A DNA stretch of 64,000 nucleotides from Isoetes taiwanensis (GCA_021234155.1 JAJEKV010000056.1:7530618-7594617), one strand, 5' to 3'. Shown: positions 23,542 through 36,700, numbered from the stretch's first letter. The notes: generated by a model from the sequence alone, not told the origin. Numbers and translations are program-made.

Positions 23542-24949
23542 TGATCCGATAGGGACCTAAAAGCGCCGTAGTCGAGCTTGTTACAAAGGCGAAGCCGTCG
23601 GCAAATCCCTACATAAAGAGCCAAACAAGATCACCAACTGCAAACCGAGGAGCGTCCCGACGATGCTGACCGCATGATGACGATAACGCGCTTGGGCACG
23701 GAGACGATGGTGCTGGAAGATCCTCCCCCATCGCGAGCTTCGAGAGCTGTCCCCGCACTGGATTGGCCCGAAGTCATATCCAGGGAGCAATCAAAGACCA
23801 CCGGGGGATGCATGCCGAAATTAATAAAGAACGGAGTCCGGCTGTGGAGGCATGGGCGTAATTATTATAAGCAAATTCGCCACCCGGTAGCCAATCAACC
23901 CGATCATCCTGGCGATAATTGATGAAGCATCGCAAATCACGCTCAAGGGTTTGATTAGTGCGCCACACCGCCCATTGGTCTCTGGATGATGTCCGGAAGA
24001 GAGCGAACGTTCCACATGCAAGAGTTGCAATAGACGTTTCCAAAAACTGGCAACAAATTGAGGGCCGCGGTCACTGACAATGTTATCTGGTAAGCCATGG
24101 AGTCGAACCACCTCTCGAAGCAAGAGAACTGCTGTGGCTTCACTAGAGATAGAAGTGCTACAAGGAATGAAATGTGTCATCTTGGAAAACCGGTCAACAA
24201 CAACAAGGATGGCGTCATGGCCCTGGGAGGATGGAAGCTCGACAATAAAATCCACTGAAATACTCTTCCAAGGACCGGCTGGAACTGGTAAAGGCTGAAG
24301 CAGGCCATGAGGAAGATGCCTTGGAACCTTGGCTCGACAGCAGATGTCACATGATCGAATAAAAGCTTCGACAGAGCGACGAAGACCTGGCCACCAATAC
24401 TCTCGACTAATACGTTCAAGATAAGATCTTGCTACTCCAAAGTGTCCGGCCAGAGGTGAATCATGGCAAGCCTGAAGAACCTGAAGCCTAGAAGCACCAT
24501 CTGGCACATATAGAAGCCCATCACGGAACAGGAGTCCATCTCGAACCTCAAAACGATCATAATCTGATCCCATCTGCTGAGAAGATGATGCAGCACCAAT
24601 GTGTGAGAATACATCTTGAGCCAATGGATAGGAGGGCAGAGATGCTCGAACAGACTCCAACAAGGCTGTATCATGAGGCCTCTCGAACAAAGTGAGAGCC
24701 ATAAGCTGGAACCGATCAAGCCCTAAAATAACCTGTGATTGCTGATCATATGCAGGATCACCTAGTTTGGGCTCAAGATAGGAGCGTCGAGACAAGGCAT
24801 CAGGCTTTCCTTGGAGGAATCCAGGACGGTACTTGATCACGAAATCAATCCGGGATAATACTTGAGTATGCCACCGGGCCTGGCGACGGTTGAGCACTCG
24901 AGCAGACTGAAAATATTCAAGATTTCGGTGATCTGTGTAGACTGTGACC

Positions 24950-26131
<1,182 letters not shown>

Positions 26132-26837
26132 TGGAGCGGACTTCCGATGCCGAAAGCTAGCCGATGGGTGAACCCGATTGCAAACACCGAACTTGGATCT
26201 TGCCTTCTAGATTTATCAAACTCGCGAAGAGAAATCTTTGAGATAATGGCCAGGGCATGAAGAAACCTCCACAAAAGCATGAGCGGAACATGAACATGAG
26301 CGGGAGCAACCGAAATCAGAACCTGGATCAAGAACTGGAGCGTAAAACAGGACCGGAGCAAGAACTGAGCAGAACAGGGACCGGAGCAGGAGCGTAAACC
26401 GAACCGGAGCAAGAGCAGAACTAGAGCTGAAGCCGGGACATCATCAAGAACATGATCGTAATCGGGACATGAACCGAGCAGAGGGCAAGAGGCGGATCGT
26501 AACATGGAAACAAAGCAGGACCAGTCGGGGGCCACGATCTTGCCACGGATCAAGTCGATGTTGGCGTAGAGACCTGATCTGCAGATGAACCGGAACTAGA
26601 GCTAGAACCAGCAAATCGAAATGATCTAGTACGCCAATCAATCATGCGGATTATGTAGCTCGAGCCGGGCAGACCCCAAGACTATTGGCATGAGGGCTAG
26701 CAATGAGATTGAAGGAAATACGACAAGAAACTCCCTCGAACAAAACCTCGAAGAGGCACGGTATTACGTGACTACACCCGGTGAGATCTCCCCATCCATC
26801 AATCACTTCGGCCGAAGCGGGATGCTCAACCTTGCTT

Positions 26838-27098
26838 CTAGGGATGGCGCGTTAACCGCAAACGACTATCCATAAAGCAAGCATTTGCACCACAATCAAG
26901 TTGCGCCAACACTTGCAATTCTCCAACCGATTTCAATGATATAGGGATGAAGAATGCCTTGCTGACCTTATCGATGGAATAAACATGTCGGGAAATGTGG
27001 AAGGAGTTCGAGAAAAGGCGGCCAGCGTACGAGAGACTCCTACTACTCGGACCGCCCCCGAAGTTTTCCGGCTGATTTAAAGCGCTTCCGCGGGGCAT
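26838..27098 (-). pseudogene. Aspartic protease remnant of the Ty3 polyprotein
   Basis: VLAQLDCGANACFMDSRL matches the Ty3 protease loop (aLlDsGAtanFid), with D-C-G-A in place of D-S/T-G-A. Flanks are frame-disrupted: 26130-26840 gives arginine- and leucine-rich shadows only. Confidence 0.7.
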
Positions 27099-27528
27099 CT
27101 ACGGCGATATGGCCAGCTCCTCCACGGTAGAGGCAAAGATTAGCCTCTCTCCGTATTTTGCTTTTCGATTGGCGGATAAGGGTCCTCGAATCGCCCGATC
27201 AATCTGCATAGGCTCAGTCCGTGATCTGCTAGATTCTACTGATAAAGGCGGGGGAAGGCGTAGCTATAGGCTTATTAACGGAAGGCGACTCGTCTCTCTT
27301 GTCTACGTTCAAGAGCCGATTATCACATCGAACCGCCGTCGATGGCTTCTTCCAAACTCGGGGATTCTCCATAGACAACAACATATCTTTGACATCCTCT
27401 CGTAACCCCCTTTGGAAACAATCTCGAAGTGCAATATCATCCCAGGCAGTATCTACTGCAATTTGACGAAATTCTGATGCATATATGAAGCTGGGCGAGA
27501 GCCTTGTCTTAAGTTACAAAGTTTTGGA

Positions 27529-28002
27529 TCAGCTGGCGTCTTGACGACGGTGGTGTCTCAAAGAATGCTTCGAAGTTCTCGCGGTGAAAGCAGCAAAATC
27601 TTGCAACTCTGGGGCTCCTTTCTCCAATAAAGGAGCAAACCAACTTAGAGCTGGCCCTGTGAGAAGAGAACCAATCAGCCCCACTTGTTCTTGAGCTGTG
27701 GGATATCTATGAGGATGGAGCTGAATCACAAGCCTGATCTGATTCAAAAAACCGCGGAGCTTGGACCGAGTGCCGTCAAACTTCTCCGGCAGGCTGATCT
27801 TAGGCTCTGATAGAATCAATCCCGAGCTAGAAGCAGATTCATGTGAAGCAATACGTTCCTTAAGCTCTTTATTGTCCAACTGCAACTGCTGGCATACTTG
27901 AACAAGCTGCTGGACCTGTTGTAATAAAGTCGGAACCTCCTCCATAGATATAAAATCACCAACGATGAGCAAAAAAAAAATGTTTAGGATCAGAGCAGAC
28001 AA
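27529..28002 (-). pseudogene. Gag N-terminal region of the Ty3 element
   Basis: A coiled-coil-like start (LLQQVQQLVQVCQQLQLDNK) is followed by ISLPEKFDGTRSKLRGFLNQ and GLIGSLLTGPALSWFAPLLE. These are the signatures of the plant Ty3 Gag capsid domain. The reading frame is lost near 27530. It starts 27 bp inside the 5' LTR boundary. Confidence 0.85.
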
Positions 28003-28029
28003 GAACCGGTAAGGGATTCCGGTTCAAAC

Positions 28030-28548
28030 TGTCATGAACCTACTCGAAAACAAGGAAAATACGTGGAAAACACGCAAGAAATACGGAAGAAATACGCCAA
28101 GTTCGGCAAAGAATCTGATATATGAACAGGAATCAAGAATACAATAGCCCGAAGGCAAGCAGGAATACGAGACAGATGCCTAGATGGCTCAAGACTGGCA
28201 TTGAACCGGAATGGTTTGACAAGATGGAGGTGCCTCCTTATATATCTAGACCAACGGTCAGGATCGCGCCACTCCAATGGATGAGATCGCGCCAAGTGTC
28301 GCGCATGCGTTTAGGTTCTAGAACATTCTAGAACCTTCTGGAGATAGTCCCACATATGAGGAAGACGTGAAGGAATGTCTTCAACAAATATTGGTAGCGC
28401 ACTTGGCAAGGGTGTGTGACTCGCAACTGGAAGGTTGCGAGTTCAAACCCTGTCTTGTGCAACTACCCTTTTGTATCCGTGTGACGACCATCTTTTGTAC
28501 ATAGGAGTATAATGTTCGTATGATACGAATATCCGTATGGTCGTCACA
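28030..28548 (-). repeat. 5' LTR of the Ty3 element
   Basis: 519 bp, bounded by TG/CA-type ends and the ACGAC duplication. No clean TGG-type primer binding site follows; the first bases after it on the minus strand read GTTTGAACCGGAATCCC. It includes the tRNA-like segment at 28393-28460. Confidence 0.93.
28393..28460 (+). ncRNA. tRNA-like Pol III promoter module inside the LTR
   Basis: A perfect A-box (TAGCGCACTTGG, 28395-28406) and a B-box (AGTTCAAACCC, about 28440-28450) are about 33 bp apart, the spacing of a tRNA gene. Between them CTCGCAAC and GTTGCGAG form an 8-bp stem with loop TGGAAG. The orientation is opposite to the retrotransposon's coding strand. The 3' LTR has a decayed copy at 23003-23061. 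It is not a standard tRNA, because I cannot close an acceptor stem. A tRNA-derived SINE absorbed into the LTR would explain it. Confidence 0.6.
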
Positions 28549-28623
28549 ACGACTAGGCTTATAGTTGAGGAAGTCCTTTGGTAGTCGGCCGGTTTTGTGT
28601 CTCTCGCGAGTCCCTTCCCAGAA

Positions 28624-29672
28624 TCCCATCGATCCGAGCCATCGGATCGCCATTCTGGGAAGGGACGAGCGCCTATATTAGGCCATTTTCATTTTGGCTC
28701 GGTTATCGGCGTCTTCTCACAGCAGCTCTTCTTCTCCTCTCGTGGCTTCCCTCCCTTCCCGCCCTGCTGACGGTGGCGCATGAGTCTTTTTCATTTGTAT
28801 TTTTTGTTGTTCATGCCTCTTTGTTGTTCTCCACCTGTGAGTGTTGCTATTCTTATGTTTCTGTTCCATCGCCCTGCTATTCTTATGTTTCTGTTCCATT
28901 GCCCTCTTGTTGTGTTGTTCTCCACCAACAGGTGATGCTGTTTATTTCCACCTCGAGGGTGATGCATATTTTTACATAATGGTTCTCCACCCGCTGGGTG
29001 ATGCTTTATGCTGTTTATTTCCACCTCGAGGGTGATGCATGTTTTTACATAATGGTTCTCCACCTGCTGGGTGATGCTTTTTCCACCCTATGGGTGATGC
29101 TATCTTTTTCTGTTATGTTCTTTTTTCCTCTGTTTCATTTTCGGACCTTCTTGGTGCAGCTTGTGCTGTTTGTTTTCTCTGACCATTTACGGGTGTTCTT
29201 TTTGGGAGTTTTTTGGTATTGCTTGCAGGATTCCGCCGTTTTCCGCCGTCTGCTGGGGTCCTGCTCTATTTCTGTTCGCCATCACCCCTCTCCTTCGGTT
29301 CTCCATGGACACATTCGGGGGAGGCTTTCGCCGTTTGCTGGGGTCGTGCTCTATTTTGCGTTCGCCATCAACTCGTTTCTCTCCGTTCTCCAGGCAACAC
29401 ATTCAAGGTTGTTGGCGACCATTTCTCATTAGGGTTTTCCTCGAAAACCCGAAAGGGCGGGGTTTTTTATCCCGATGAGAAGTTGTCGCCATTACCCTTT
29501 TATTTTGCCTTGGCAAATTTCTTTTTAGGGGGTAGTCCGATATTGTTCCTATGGTCGGCTATCCCCTCTCTCTCTCCCTAGTTTTCCACACATTGTATAC
29601 TGCTGCTGTGATGAATGACAAGCCTATCTATATTCGGCCGGTTTTGTGTCTCTCGCGAGTCCCTTCCCAGAA
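28624..29672 (+). mobile_element. Unclassified element B (1.05 kb), head-to-tail with A
   Basis: It begins directly where A ends, with the same TCCCATCGATCCGAGCC head, and ends with the same CGGCCGGTTTTGTG...CCCAGAA tail. The interior is different and contains only simple tandem repeats and unassigned sequence. Host sequence resumes with TGGAAGTGTTTAT at 29673. Head-to-tail tandem insertion is known for rolling-circle elements; classification here is inference. Confidence 0.75.
28840..29102 (+). repeat. Tandem repeats inside element B
   Basis: Two arrays are present. The first is a 30-bp unit (GCTATTCTTATGTTTCTG...) present twice at about 28847-28905. The second is a motif CCACC(n)GGGTGATGC repeated at about 28920-29100, in which TTCTCCACCTGCTGGGTGAT and TTCCACCTCGAGGGTGATGC alternate. 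Each unit is a small imperfect palindrome. Confidence 0.8.
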
Positions 29673-30726
29673 TGGAAGTGTTTATACAACATGCTTAGCG
29701 TCTCCCAAACCATTTCTCTCCTTCGAGTAGAAAACTTGGATCTTTTTCTAAATCTACACTTAAACAAATCTTACTTGTTTGAATGCAATAGCTACTTGTT
29801 CTCCTAAACCATTTCTTGTCCATGAAATAGGGGCCTAGAAGCTGGCACTAAGTAACACCATTTGCAATTCTCTCTCTTGAAATGGTGGGAAGGAAGATTG
29901 TCTTCTCCCAAATCTTTTCTTCTGAGATATAAAATTCCAAGGTTCAAACTACCTTCATGTGGCTTAGCCCAAAGGAGACGGATTTTTCTAGAGGTTCTAA
30001 ACCAGATCAGAATAGTTGCCTCAATAGGGCCAAAAATTGTGGCAATATCTTATTAAATTGAAGCCAGAAACCTAGAAGAGATAGAGTAGTTGCTGTGTCG
30101 GATTCTCAGGATTGGGCAGAGTCAGATAAATTATGTTTGCAAAGTTTGTAAGTTTGAGCCTGTTTGGGTGGTGAATTTGTGCCAAAAGATCAAGTTCTAG
30201 AGTTTAAAGTTCTTTTGCTTGCCCGTAATTGATAGTTTTACAGAAAGAAAAGTCCATTTGTAACAATTGATATTAGAGCAAGGTTAATCTTGTTAAACAC
30301 TAATTCTGTGTTAGGACCTTAAATCGTGTCCATATTTTGGTTCCGCCATAAGCGAATGCATTAATGGATCATGTCTTTATGCTATAGCTTCATGGGGATG
30401 AATAGGCCACCAAATCATATGAAAACCTTAGAGAAAACATTACAAAAACAGAAAAAGAACCCCCTGTTATAATGTTAGATATTCAAGCTGATTCTATCCA
30501 ATTGAAAACACCATTGTTTCTAGTCACCTCCATCAAAATAATCTTCTCTCTCTCTCTCTTTGTAGAAAGAAGAAAAATGGCTAGAACCAATATGATGGAA
30601 AGAAATTATAGGAAAAGAATGAAACTCTGTCTTGGAGCCATAAAAATCACCTAATTACGGAAATGATTTCAACCATGGCAAATAGTGTAGAAGGCAATTC
30701 GACAAAGGTGAAAAGAGTGCTACAAA
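29673..30726. repeat. PPR-linked tandem repeat, copy 2 (right part) and joined inverted piece
   Basis: 29673-30240 continues copy 2 (matches 16410-17010). 30240-30726 is the reverse complement of pieces around 62090-62340 and 62600-62790 (also 59700-59960), so an inverted copy of the downstream repeat was joined here. The homology stops abruptly near 30726 (gtgctacaa|acaagattg). Confidence 0.8.
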
Positions 30727-31117
30727 CAAGATTGCGTATTAAACGGGAGCAAATCATCAAAACGAGAGCAAAAGGAATATTCCTCAAAGATTCCATTTTT
30801 TTTACAAAAGGGGGTAAAACGAGGTTAAAAAAAAAAAGATGCAAGAAATTCTATTTTGACCCCTCCCCCCCCTCCCCCTTTCCCCCCCAAATGACTAATT
30901 TTTTTGTGCAACGAAAGAATTGACTTTTTTAAAGTGTCACTTTTCTTAGCAAATAGAATGTTCTTGAAGTATGTTTTACGAGAGAAACTCTAATTTCAGA
31001 GAATAAAATATTTAACAAAAAATTGAAGTAAGTCTGTAACTGAAACTGTAGTATTCTCAAAATTTGAAGATAGAATCTTCATATTCACATGCAAAATTTA
31101 CAGTCTTTTTCTAAGAC
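30727..31117. other. Left flank of the DUF7869 region, no gene
   Basis: AT-rich. Includes an A11 run (about 30826) and a C-rich tract (CCCCTCCCCCCCCTCCCCC, about 30860-30890). No TIR recognised. It begins where the PPR-linked repeat homology ends. Confidence 0.5.
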
Positions 31118-32773
31118 TCAGTTATGTACAAAAGTGTGAGGAGTGATGAGAGAGGGATCCAGGACGTCATCATATTCATTTATGCCATCCTCATCACCTT
31201 CACTTCTTTCACTGTCACTCGAGGAAGTGCTTGAGTTATCTTCCTCATCACTATCAACAGATGGTGAAGCATTGCCACCACCTTCTTCATCCTCTTCTTC
31301 GTAATTCCAAGCTTTTTTAAGCAAATTGATAGTCCTCTGGCGTAGACGATTGTCAGATTTTAATTTAAAATCATAGCACAATATAGTCACATCATTAAGG
31401 TTCAGCTCATCCCTACAACCCACCTTCTTGGACTTTCTCCCTTTTCCTTGGCTTCTCATTTCTAACTCATATCTACCTTCAAAAGCATTTTCTGAGCGTG
31501 TTGCAAGTCAATGGATCTTGAGTTTAGTGACTAATCCTTCCTCCTTGACTGTGTCAAGCACTTTTGCTATCCAGAAAGGTCGACCTTTGTCATCCTCTTC
31601 AGTTGGAAGAGCAATTAGCATACCTTTGGTAATTTCTGTGATATTACCTTGAGGCTCATTCCTGCGTCTTGGTCCGAGGTACATGACTCGATCCTCGTCT
31701 TCTTCTACTGCAGGTGCTAATGTAGCATTGCTTGGACCTGTTTGGTGCTGGGGTTGATGCAAGGTGTTAGGCCATTGAAATGGTTCTTGCAACTGTCTTA
31801 AAGCTATGTTTTGTACAACAATTTTCTGTTCGAGAAAGAAATTACTCCACCACATCCGATCTTCTTCTAAGAAGTACTTAAAGCCTGAGGAAATTCCATT
31901 TTCAATGGCTTTTAAGGATGACGCTGGGATACTTTTCTTCTGCTTGGACTCCTTAGGATTTTTAAGAGGAAGTTTCTCAGCACGTTCTATGAAGGAAGTG
32001 TCTGGAATATATTTAAGGAAGCGTAATCCCTCTGGTGGACTCCAGTCCTTAGTTGTGGTATACTTCTTCCCCTGTAAGAAGCTTTGGCCATCCTTCAAGT
32101 AGAACTTGATGTGATGTTGGATGGTGGTCTGAACACTGAGAGAAAACAAACTCTCTGAAATCAGCAATCTCTTTAAGAAGATCGATCACTGGAGTGGGAG
32201 TGTAAGAATCTTCAATAATTCGAACTAAAGTAGGAAGAGAAAAAGCCTTCTTCCTTCTAAGGCGCACAGAAAATCTGCTGAACATTTGGTCAATCTGATC
32301 ATGAGTGTGGCCTACAAGTAAGAAACCGAGCTTCACTTTTCTAAAGATCCCTAGCTCCACTAACATGGCACAGTAAGCAGAGTGTTTGATTCTTGTTCTC
32401 CCTTGTAGTATTGTCAAGTTGCAGGTAAAGCACTGGTGATAACTGCTCTTGCTTGCACAGGACCTTGTTAAGAATTGTAATTGTGAGGTTCGGGTCACCA
32501 TGCAAGTTTGGATACGTCAAAAATACTTTGCACTTTAGACTTCCTTTGAAGACCATAGCTCCTACAAGGTGGACCTTAACAAAACATTTCTCTGGAACAT
32601 CTTTAGGAATGTTCAAGAAATGGGATAGAGTAGTTTTTTTTTTATCCATTCCATCAATCACAACAGACATATATTGCAGTGGATGTTCAAGAGCTGTTTT
32701 CTGTGCTTGGCAAGCTTTCTTCTCTCTGCTGCTTGTTGTTCACGATGTCTGGCAAGGTTCTGTTGCACAATAT

Positions 32774-32839
32774 CTGTAAAAGAAATCAGGTCAAAGCATT
32801 TTCTTTAAAATAAGTGAGAGATTGAGAGCATGAGCTTAC
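32774..32839 (-). other. 66-bp intron in E1
   Basis: On the minus strand it starts GTAAGCTCATGC and ends GATTTCTTTTACAG. Removal joins the cysteine-rich N-terminal part to DIVQQNLARHREQQAAERKK, a basic helix leading into the DGMD motif. Confidence 0.65.
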
Positions 32840-33899
32840 TTCTTTCGACCTCTGTCTTTGCAGTTTCTCGTTAACTCTTTAATTCTGCACACCTTGAGCA
32901 AACAGACATTCTATGTCTCCTGGGAATTTTCACAAGACCGAATTCACTTTTCCACAGTCTGGTGAAGTGTGAGTAAGAGATGTGCTGAAGCTGAGTGCAA
33001 GTCTCTTTGTACTCATTAAAAACATCTTTTTTGGTGATGTTATCAGTTAAATGATACATGTTGTTGTTAGGCAGCTTCTCACATGTTTCTCTGAAATATT
33101 TCTCCATCCATGACACAGCAGCAAGGGCATGCATGGTTACAACTCTTCTTGGTCCACAATGATCATCAATTGTTGGATTTTTGTCCAGTCTTTTGTGTAT
33201 TCTAGACATTCTGGTGGACCCTAAACGGTGGACAACCATAAAGCATTTCTGGCAAACTTCTTCACGGTTAATGTAATGCAAGAAGGTGTTGCGGTCTGGT
33301 CTTACATGATAGGCCAAATAGGCATTCTGGTCAGCCAATGTCATTGAACTGTAGTTGTCTCTAATTGCTCGTAATTTAGACATGTTAAATTTGTTGATGC
33401 AACCCAATGAGCAGCATTTACTTCTTAAAAGTCTTCTCATTTTATGCTCGTCCATAAGGTTTCTTCTTCTTACAGAGGAGCATGCTCTCAAACCATAATC
33501 CACCTTAAATTTCTTGGTGGACTGGCTAGAGAATGTGTAATCTCGTTGCACCTCGTTGGTGTCTTCATCTTCTGAAGAGAGTTCTACTCTGGGGGTGACC
33601 TCCTCTACCCTTAGTGGTGTGCTTGTAGAGGAGAACAAACTACGTGAAGCTGTACCCGGATAAGGCAAAGGTACAGTGTTGAATGAAGGAGATGGGCCAT
33701 CATATGATGTGCCTGCGAATGTTGTTGCAGCTTCTTCACAAGGAGTTCATTCAAACATGTCTCTTAGAGCCGACTGAAATTCTGCAAACCCATGTGTCAC
33801 CACGGTTGTGTGAAGAGGAGTAGATGCTGCAAGGTCGTCTTCATTTGTAGTGAAATCATGGTGGGAGAAGCGATGGAGAATCTCGCAGTCTTCGAAACG

Positions 33900-34283
33900 T
33901 GATGTATTCCTTGCTTGTGTAAGTGAAGAAGGAGAAACTACAAATGGCTGAGGTAGTTTGTTTCGAAAAATTTGCTGAGGTCGAGCCTTTGTAGTGTCGG
34001 GGGATGGTACAAATGGTGGTGGAAGATTGCTACGTGCAACAGGTGAGGCTGTGAAAGGAGGTGGCAGCCGGTTTCCTACTGGACTTGGAGAGGGTTGGAA
34101 AGGTGGTGGCAGTCTACTAGTTACTGGACTCGGAGTGTCTTCGAGAAGCAACAAAGACCTTGTCGATGTAGGAGTTGAAGAAGCATCTCCGTCTTGTGTT
34201 CCATCTGAAGTAGAGGTACTTGGGCAAACGAATGGTGGTGGAAGTTTGTTCACAAAGCAGTTAACCATGCTAAACAACTGCAA
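33900..34283 (-). other. Proline-rich repeat segment (LPPPF motif) of E1
   Basis: Five copies of (N/S)(K/R/N)LP(P/Q)PF, separated by 13-30 residues, form a disordered N-terminal tail. Short aromatic-proline motifs like this often serve as docking sites; here that is only a suggestion. Confidence 0.7.
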
Positions 34284-34667
34284 AAAATTGTGGACTTGTC
34301 AGTAACTCACAAGTCTGTTGGACTAATGATATTCGAGAATACAAATGCTATTCCCGAATACTATTTTGTGTGCAGCATTTGTTGTGTGTGTGCATGGATG
34401 CTATTCCAGAATACATTTGTCCAGAGTGTTTGGACAAGACGTATTCTGCATCACATAGAAAAACATAACTGACAGTGGCCTACCTTTAAAAAGGAAATTT
34501 GAGCGCCTCAGTTGCGTATTCTGCTTTCAGAGTTCTAGTCGCCAGCCCGAGCGCCTTCCGACCTATATTGTTTTGCTGTATTCCGATTTACATAGCGAAA
34601 ATAATGGACAGGTAAGCATGTAAAGTACATAGTACGTCTTTCGCGTGTTTCCTGATTTACTTTTGTA
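34284..34667. other. Upstream region of E1 with isolated ATTC-GAAT palindromes
   Basis: Single or half copies of the array motif occur at about 34331 (ATTCGAGAATAC), 34350 (ATTCCCGAATAC) and 34404 (ATTCCAGAATACA). They become dense in the array at 34668-34897. No ORF. Confidence 0.55.
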
Positions 34668-34897
34668 GGGCAAAGTGTATTCCAGAATACACTTTGCCCT
34701 TGGCCTGAAGGGCAAAGTGTATTCCGGAATACACTTTGCCCTTGGCCTGAAGGGCAAAGTGTATTCCGGACTTTGCCCTTCAGGCGAAGGGCAAGGTGTA
34801 TTCCGGAATACACTTTGCCCTTCAGGCCAAGGTGTATTCCGGAATACACTTTGCCCTTCAGGCCAAGGGCAAAGTGTATTCTGGAATACACCTTGCC
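34668..34897. repeat. Mirrored array of 32-bp palindromes
   Basis: Six copies of a palindrome with arm GGGCAAAGTGTATTCC (one with a deletion in the right arm, 34752-34778). They start at 34668, 34710, 34752, 34789, 34825 and 34867. The 10-bp spacers read TTGGCCTGAA on the left half and the reverse complement TTCAGGCCAA on the right half. The whole array is therefore also a palindrome centred near 34783. It lies about 400 bp upstream of the E1 start. Possible protein-binding or subterminal transposase-binding array. Confidence 0.95.
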
Positions 34898-34919
34898 TGT
34901 CTTATTGAAAACGCTTGTT

Positions 34920-34995
34920 TTTTTAGCCTAAACATACCACTTTTTAGCTTAAACGGACCACTTTTTAGGTTAAACATACCACGTTTTAGTCCAAT
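34920..34995. repeat. Short direct repeats TTAAACATACCAC(T)TTTTAG
   Basis: Three tandem-like units (CTAAACATACCACTTTTTAG, CTTAAACGGACCACTTTTTA, GTTAAACATACCACGTTTTA), about 22 bp each, directly follow the palindrome array. Together they look like a subterminal repeat zone of a transposon. Confidence 0.75.
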
Positions 34996-35060
34996 TAAAG
35001 CATGAAAAATCGAGTTAAAGCGACAATGTTTTCGCTTGTTTTCATGTCTTTTGCTGGCCT

Positions 35061-35772
35061 TTAGGGCAGTAGATTAGAAAATCTTATTCTGGAATACAAT
35101 TTTCGTCCCATTTGATGTCTTAACATTGTTGTTTTAAACGTTTCAGTGGCAGGCAAGAAGGAAGCAAGAGGGCACCAAAAAAAACTCTTAAGCTCAGGCG
35201 ACCACACCCAATGAAGCAGACTGCGGACACTGCCCGAGGGCCTCGTGCTAATGGCTCGTCGAACAACTGTAAGCCCCTCGCATATTCTTTTAGGAGTCAA
35301 TGGCTCGCCAACTGTCCAGCCAAATTTGAAGAGGTTATCGGCCATGTCGTCTGATCTTAATGCAGTCTCTTTAAAAGAGCTAGCACTGCATCGATTGATC
35401 TTCTTTAGGCTCTTCTTATGTTTTTGGCCCACTTCAACTAGCACAGAACAGAAAGAATCGTCCTGTACTTCGCATGTAATAAGAATTCCCTGCTTCGTCA
35501 TTTGATCAGTCTCTCTTACCCTTGACATGAATATGAGGTCTGTCTTCCCACCAGTTTTGAATAGCTCCACATACCATTCAAACCCCTCTATAAGATCTTC
35601 TTCTGGACACGGAGGTTCCACCTGAGCCTTTATTATTCAAGATGTATCTTCTAACGTCAATACATGCTGCAGGACTGTAACAGTAACATCTTCATCTGTC
35701 CTTTGCTTTTTCTGGGCTGTAGAGGTCTCGCCTTGCTTGTTCCTCCCTCTTTTGCCTGTCTTTTGTGATCCT
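35061..35772 (-). CDS. Unrecognised spliced gene upstream of E1
   Basis: Minus strand. An exon after acceptor TTCACAG (about 35772) reads GSQKTGKRGRNKQGETSTAQ then KKQRTDEDVT, a basic nuclear-localisation-like stretch. A later exon (from about 35630, after GGCTCAG) is open to 35061. Its peptide has segments ECVELF-like, LIFMSRVRETDQMTKQGILI and PSGSVRSLLHWVWSPELKSF. No family recognised. Same strand as E1 and within the same repeat-rich island, so it may be an accessory gene of the same element. Exon edges are inferred. Confidence 0.4.
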
Positions 35773-35999
35773 GTGAAATTACAGCACATGGGTTAATCTT
35801 TTAATGCTAAAATATATGCTAAGTCGAAACATATGCAACAAAAATGCGCTTGGCGCGACTTGAAAAGAATAAAGAGCAAGTTCATTTACTTAATTGGAGC
35901 TAAAAAAAAAAAACGCGCTTGGCGCGATTTGAAAAGAATACAGAGCAGGTTCATTTACTTAAAATGTTCAGGACATAATAACTATAAAAAATACAACTT

Positions 36000-36700
36000 A
36001 AATTGTCGAATCTTCATCTCCAAATATAGAAACTAATGTAATGCCTTATTCAACTGCGGCTTTGGCACAAATAACTATAAACACCACAACTTAAAGAGTT
36101 GAATCTTCATCAGAGGACAGAACTAACTATAAAAAACACAAGTACCTACTGAATACTGTTTAGCCACACATTAAGCATTTATTTGCATACATTTTTGGGA
36201 CATATGAACTCAAATATTAGAGGACACATGCTTCTTATCGGAGAATTACTCTATTATTACAGAAAAACATCCTAAAAACCTAACAAAAAAAAAAGGGACA
36301 CGAAAATCAATTCTGAACAAAAAACAGATCAATTACCCGAGGCGCTTGTTGGATTTGTGCTTTCGCTTGTTCAGCCCACCTCCGTGCTTGGGATTTGTGC
36401 TTTGGGCTGCCGCCCACCTCTACCTAGCGCCTCGGCCGTTGGCTGCGGATCCTCTAGGCGCCATAGAACCGCAAGTCGCGGATAATATGAGGCCCGGGGT
36501 TTTGGTTTAAACTTATATGTATCGTTCATAATCTAGGCCGTCCGATTTACAACCGTAAATTCAAATTCGCGTCCTTTTTTAATTTATACCGCCTTAATTA
36601 ACCGCCCCCCGGCTCATTTACAAATTTAAATTGTGTTTTTCTTTTTAGTGCAATTTCAAGATAACAATTAATTATTAATTTCAAGAAACGATATGTGGCA
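36000..36700. other. Inter-gene region with GC-rich promoter-like block
   Basis: AT-rich to 36330. Then a GC-rich block follows with a repeated word (TTGGGATTTGTGCTTT..G, TGGATTTGTGCTTTCGCTTG) and GCGCCTCGG/AGGCGCC. It lies between the minus-strand gene at 35061 and the plus-strand exon at 36954, so it could be a bidirectional promoter region. No RNA gene seen. Confidence 0.4.

Larger units (their letters stand above)
31118..34283 (-). pseudogene. DUF7869-type transposase-like gene, copy E1
   Basis: Minus-strand gene read in several frames. The N-terminal ORF (34283-32871) has one in-frame TGA at about 33747. It has five proline-rich LPPPF/LPQPF motifs (about 33900-34260) and a C-rich region (VCQKCFMVVHRLGSTRMSRI; VCSRCAEL). 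Then a 66-bp intron (32774-32839, GTAAGC...TTTACAG). Then the core: VVIDGMDKKKT, YLQLDNTTRENKN, GFLLVGHTHDQID. A 1-nt frameshift separates the last two. The C-terminal parts (32167-31508, 31459-31118) include GMLIALPTEEDDKGRPFW and an acidic tail. The spaced Asp/His motifs suggest an RNase H-like fold. The family (Pfam DUF7869 as I remember it) is poorly characterised. TGA and frameshifts make this copy inactive. Confidence 0.75.

Noticed and set aside
28393-28460. A genuine tRNA gene
   Set aside because: A and B boxes fit, but I cannot form the acceptor stem and the segment lies in both LTRs; treated as tRNA-derived module.
34535-35005. ORFs with repeated FALGLKGKVYSGIH peptides
   Set aside because: They are translations of the palindrome array on both strands, not proteins.
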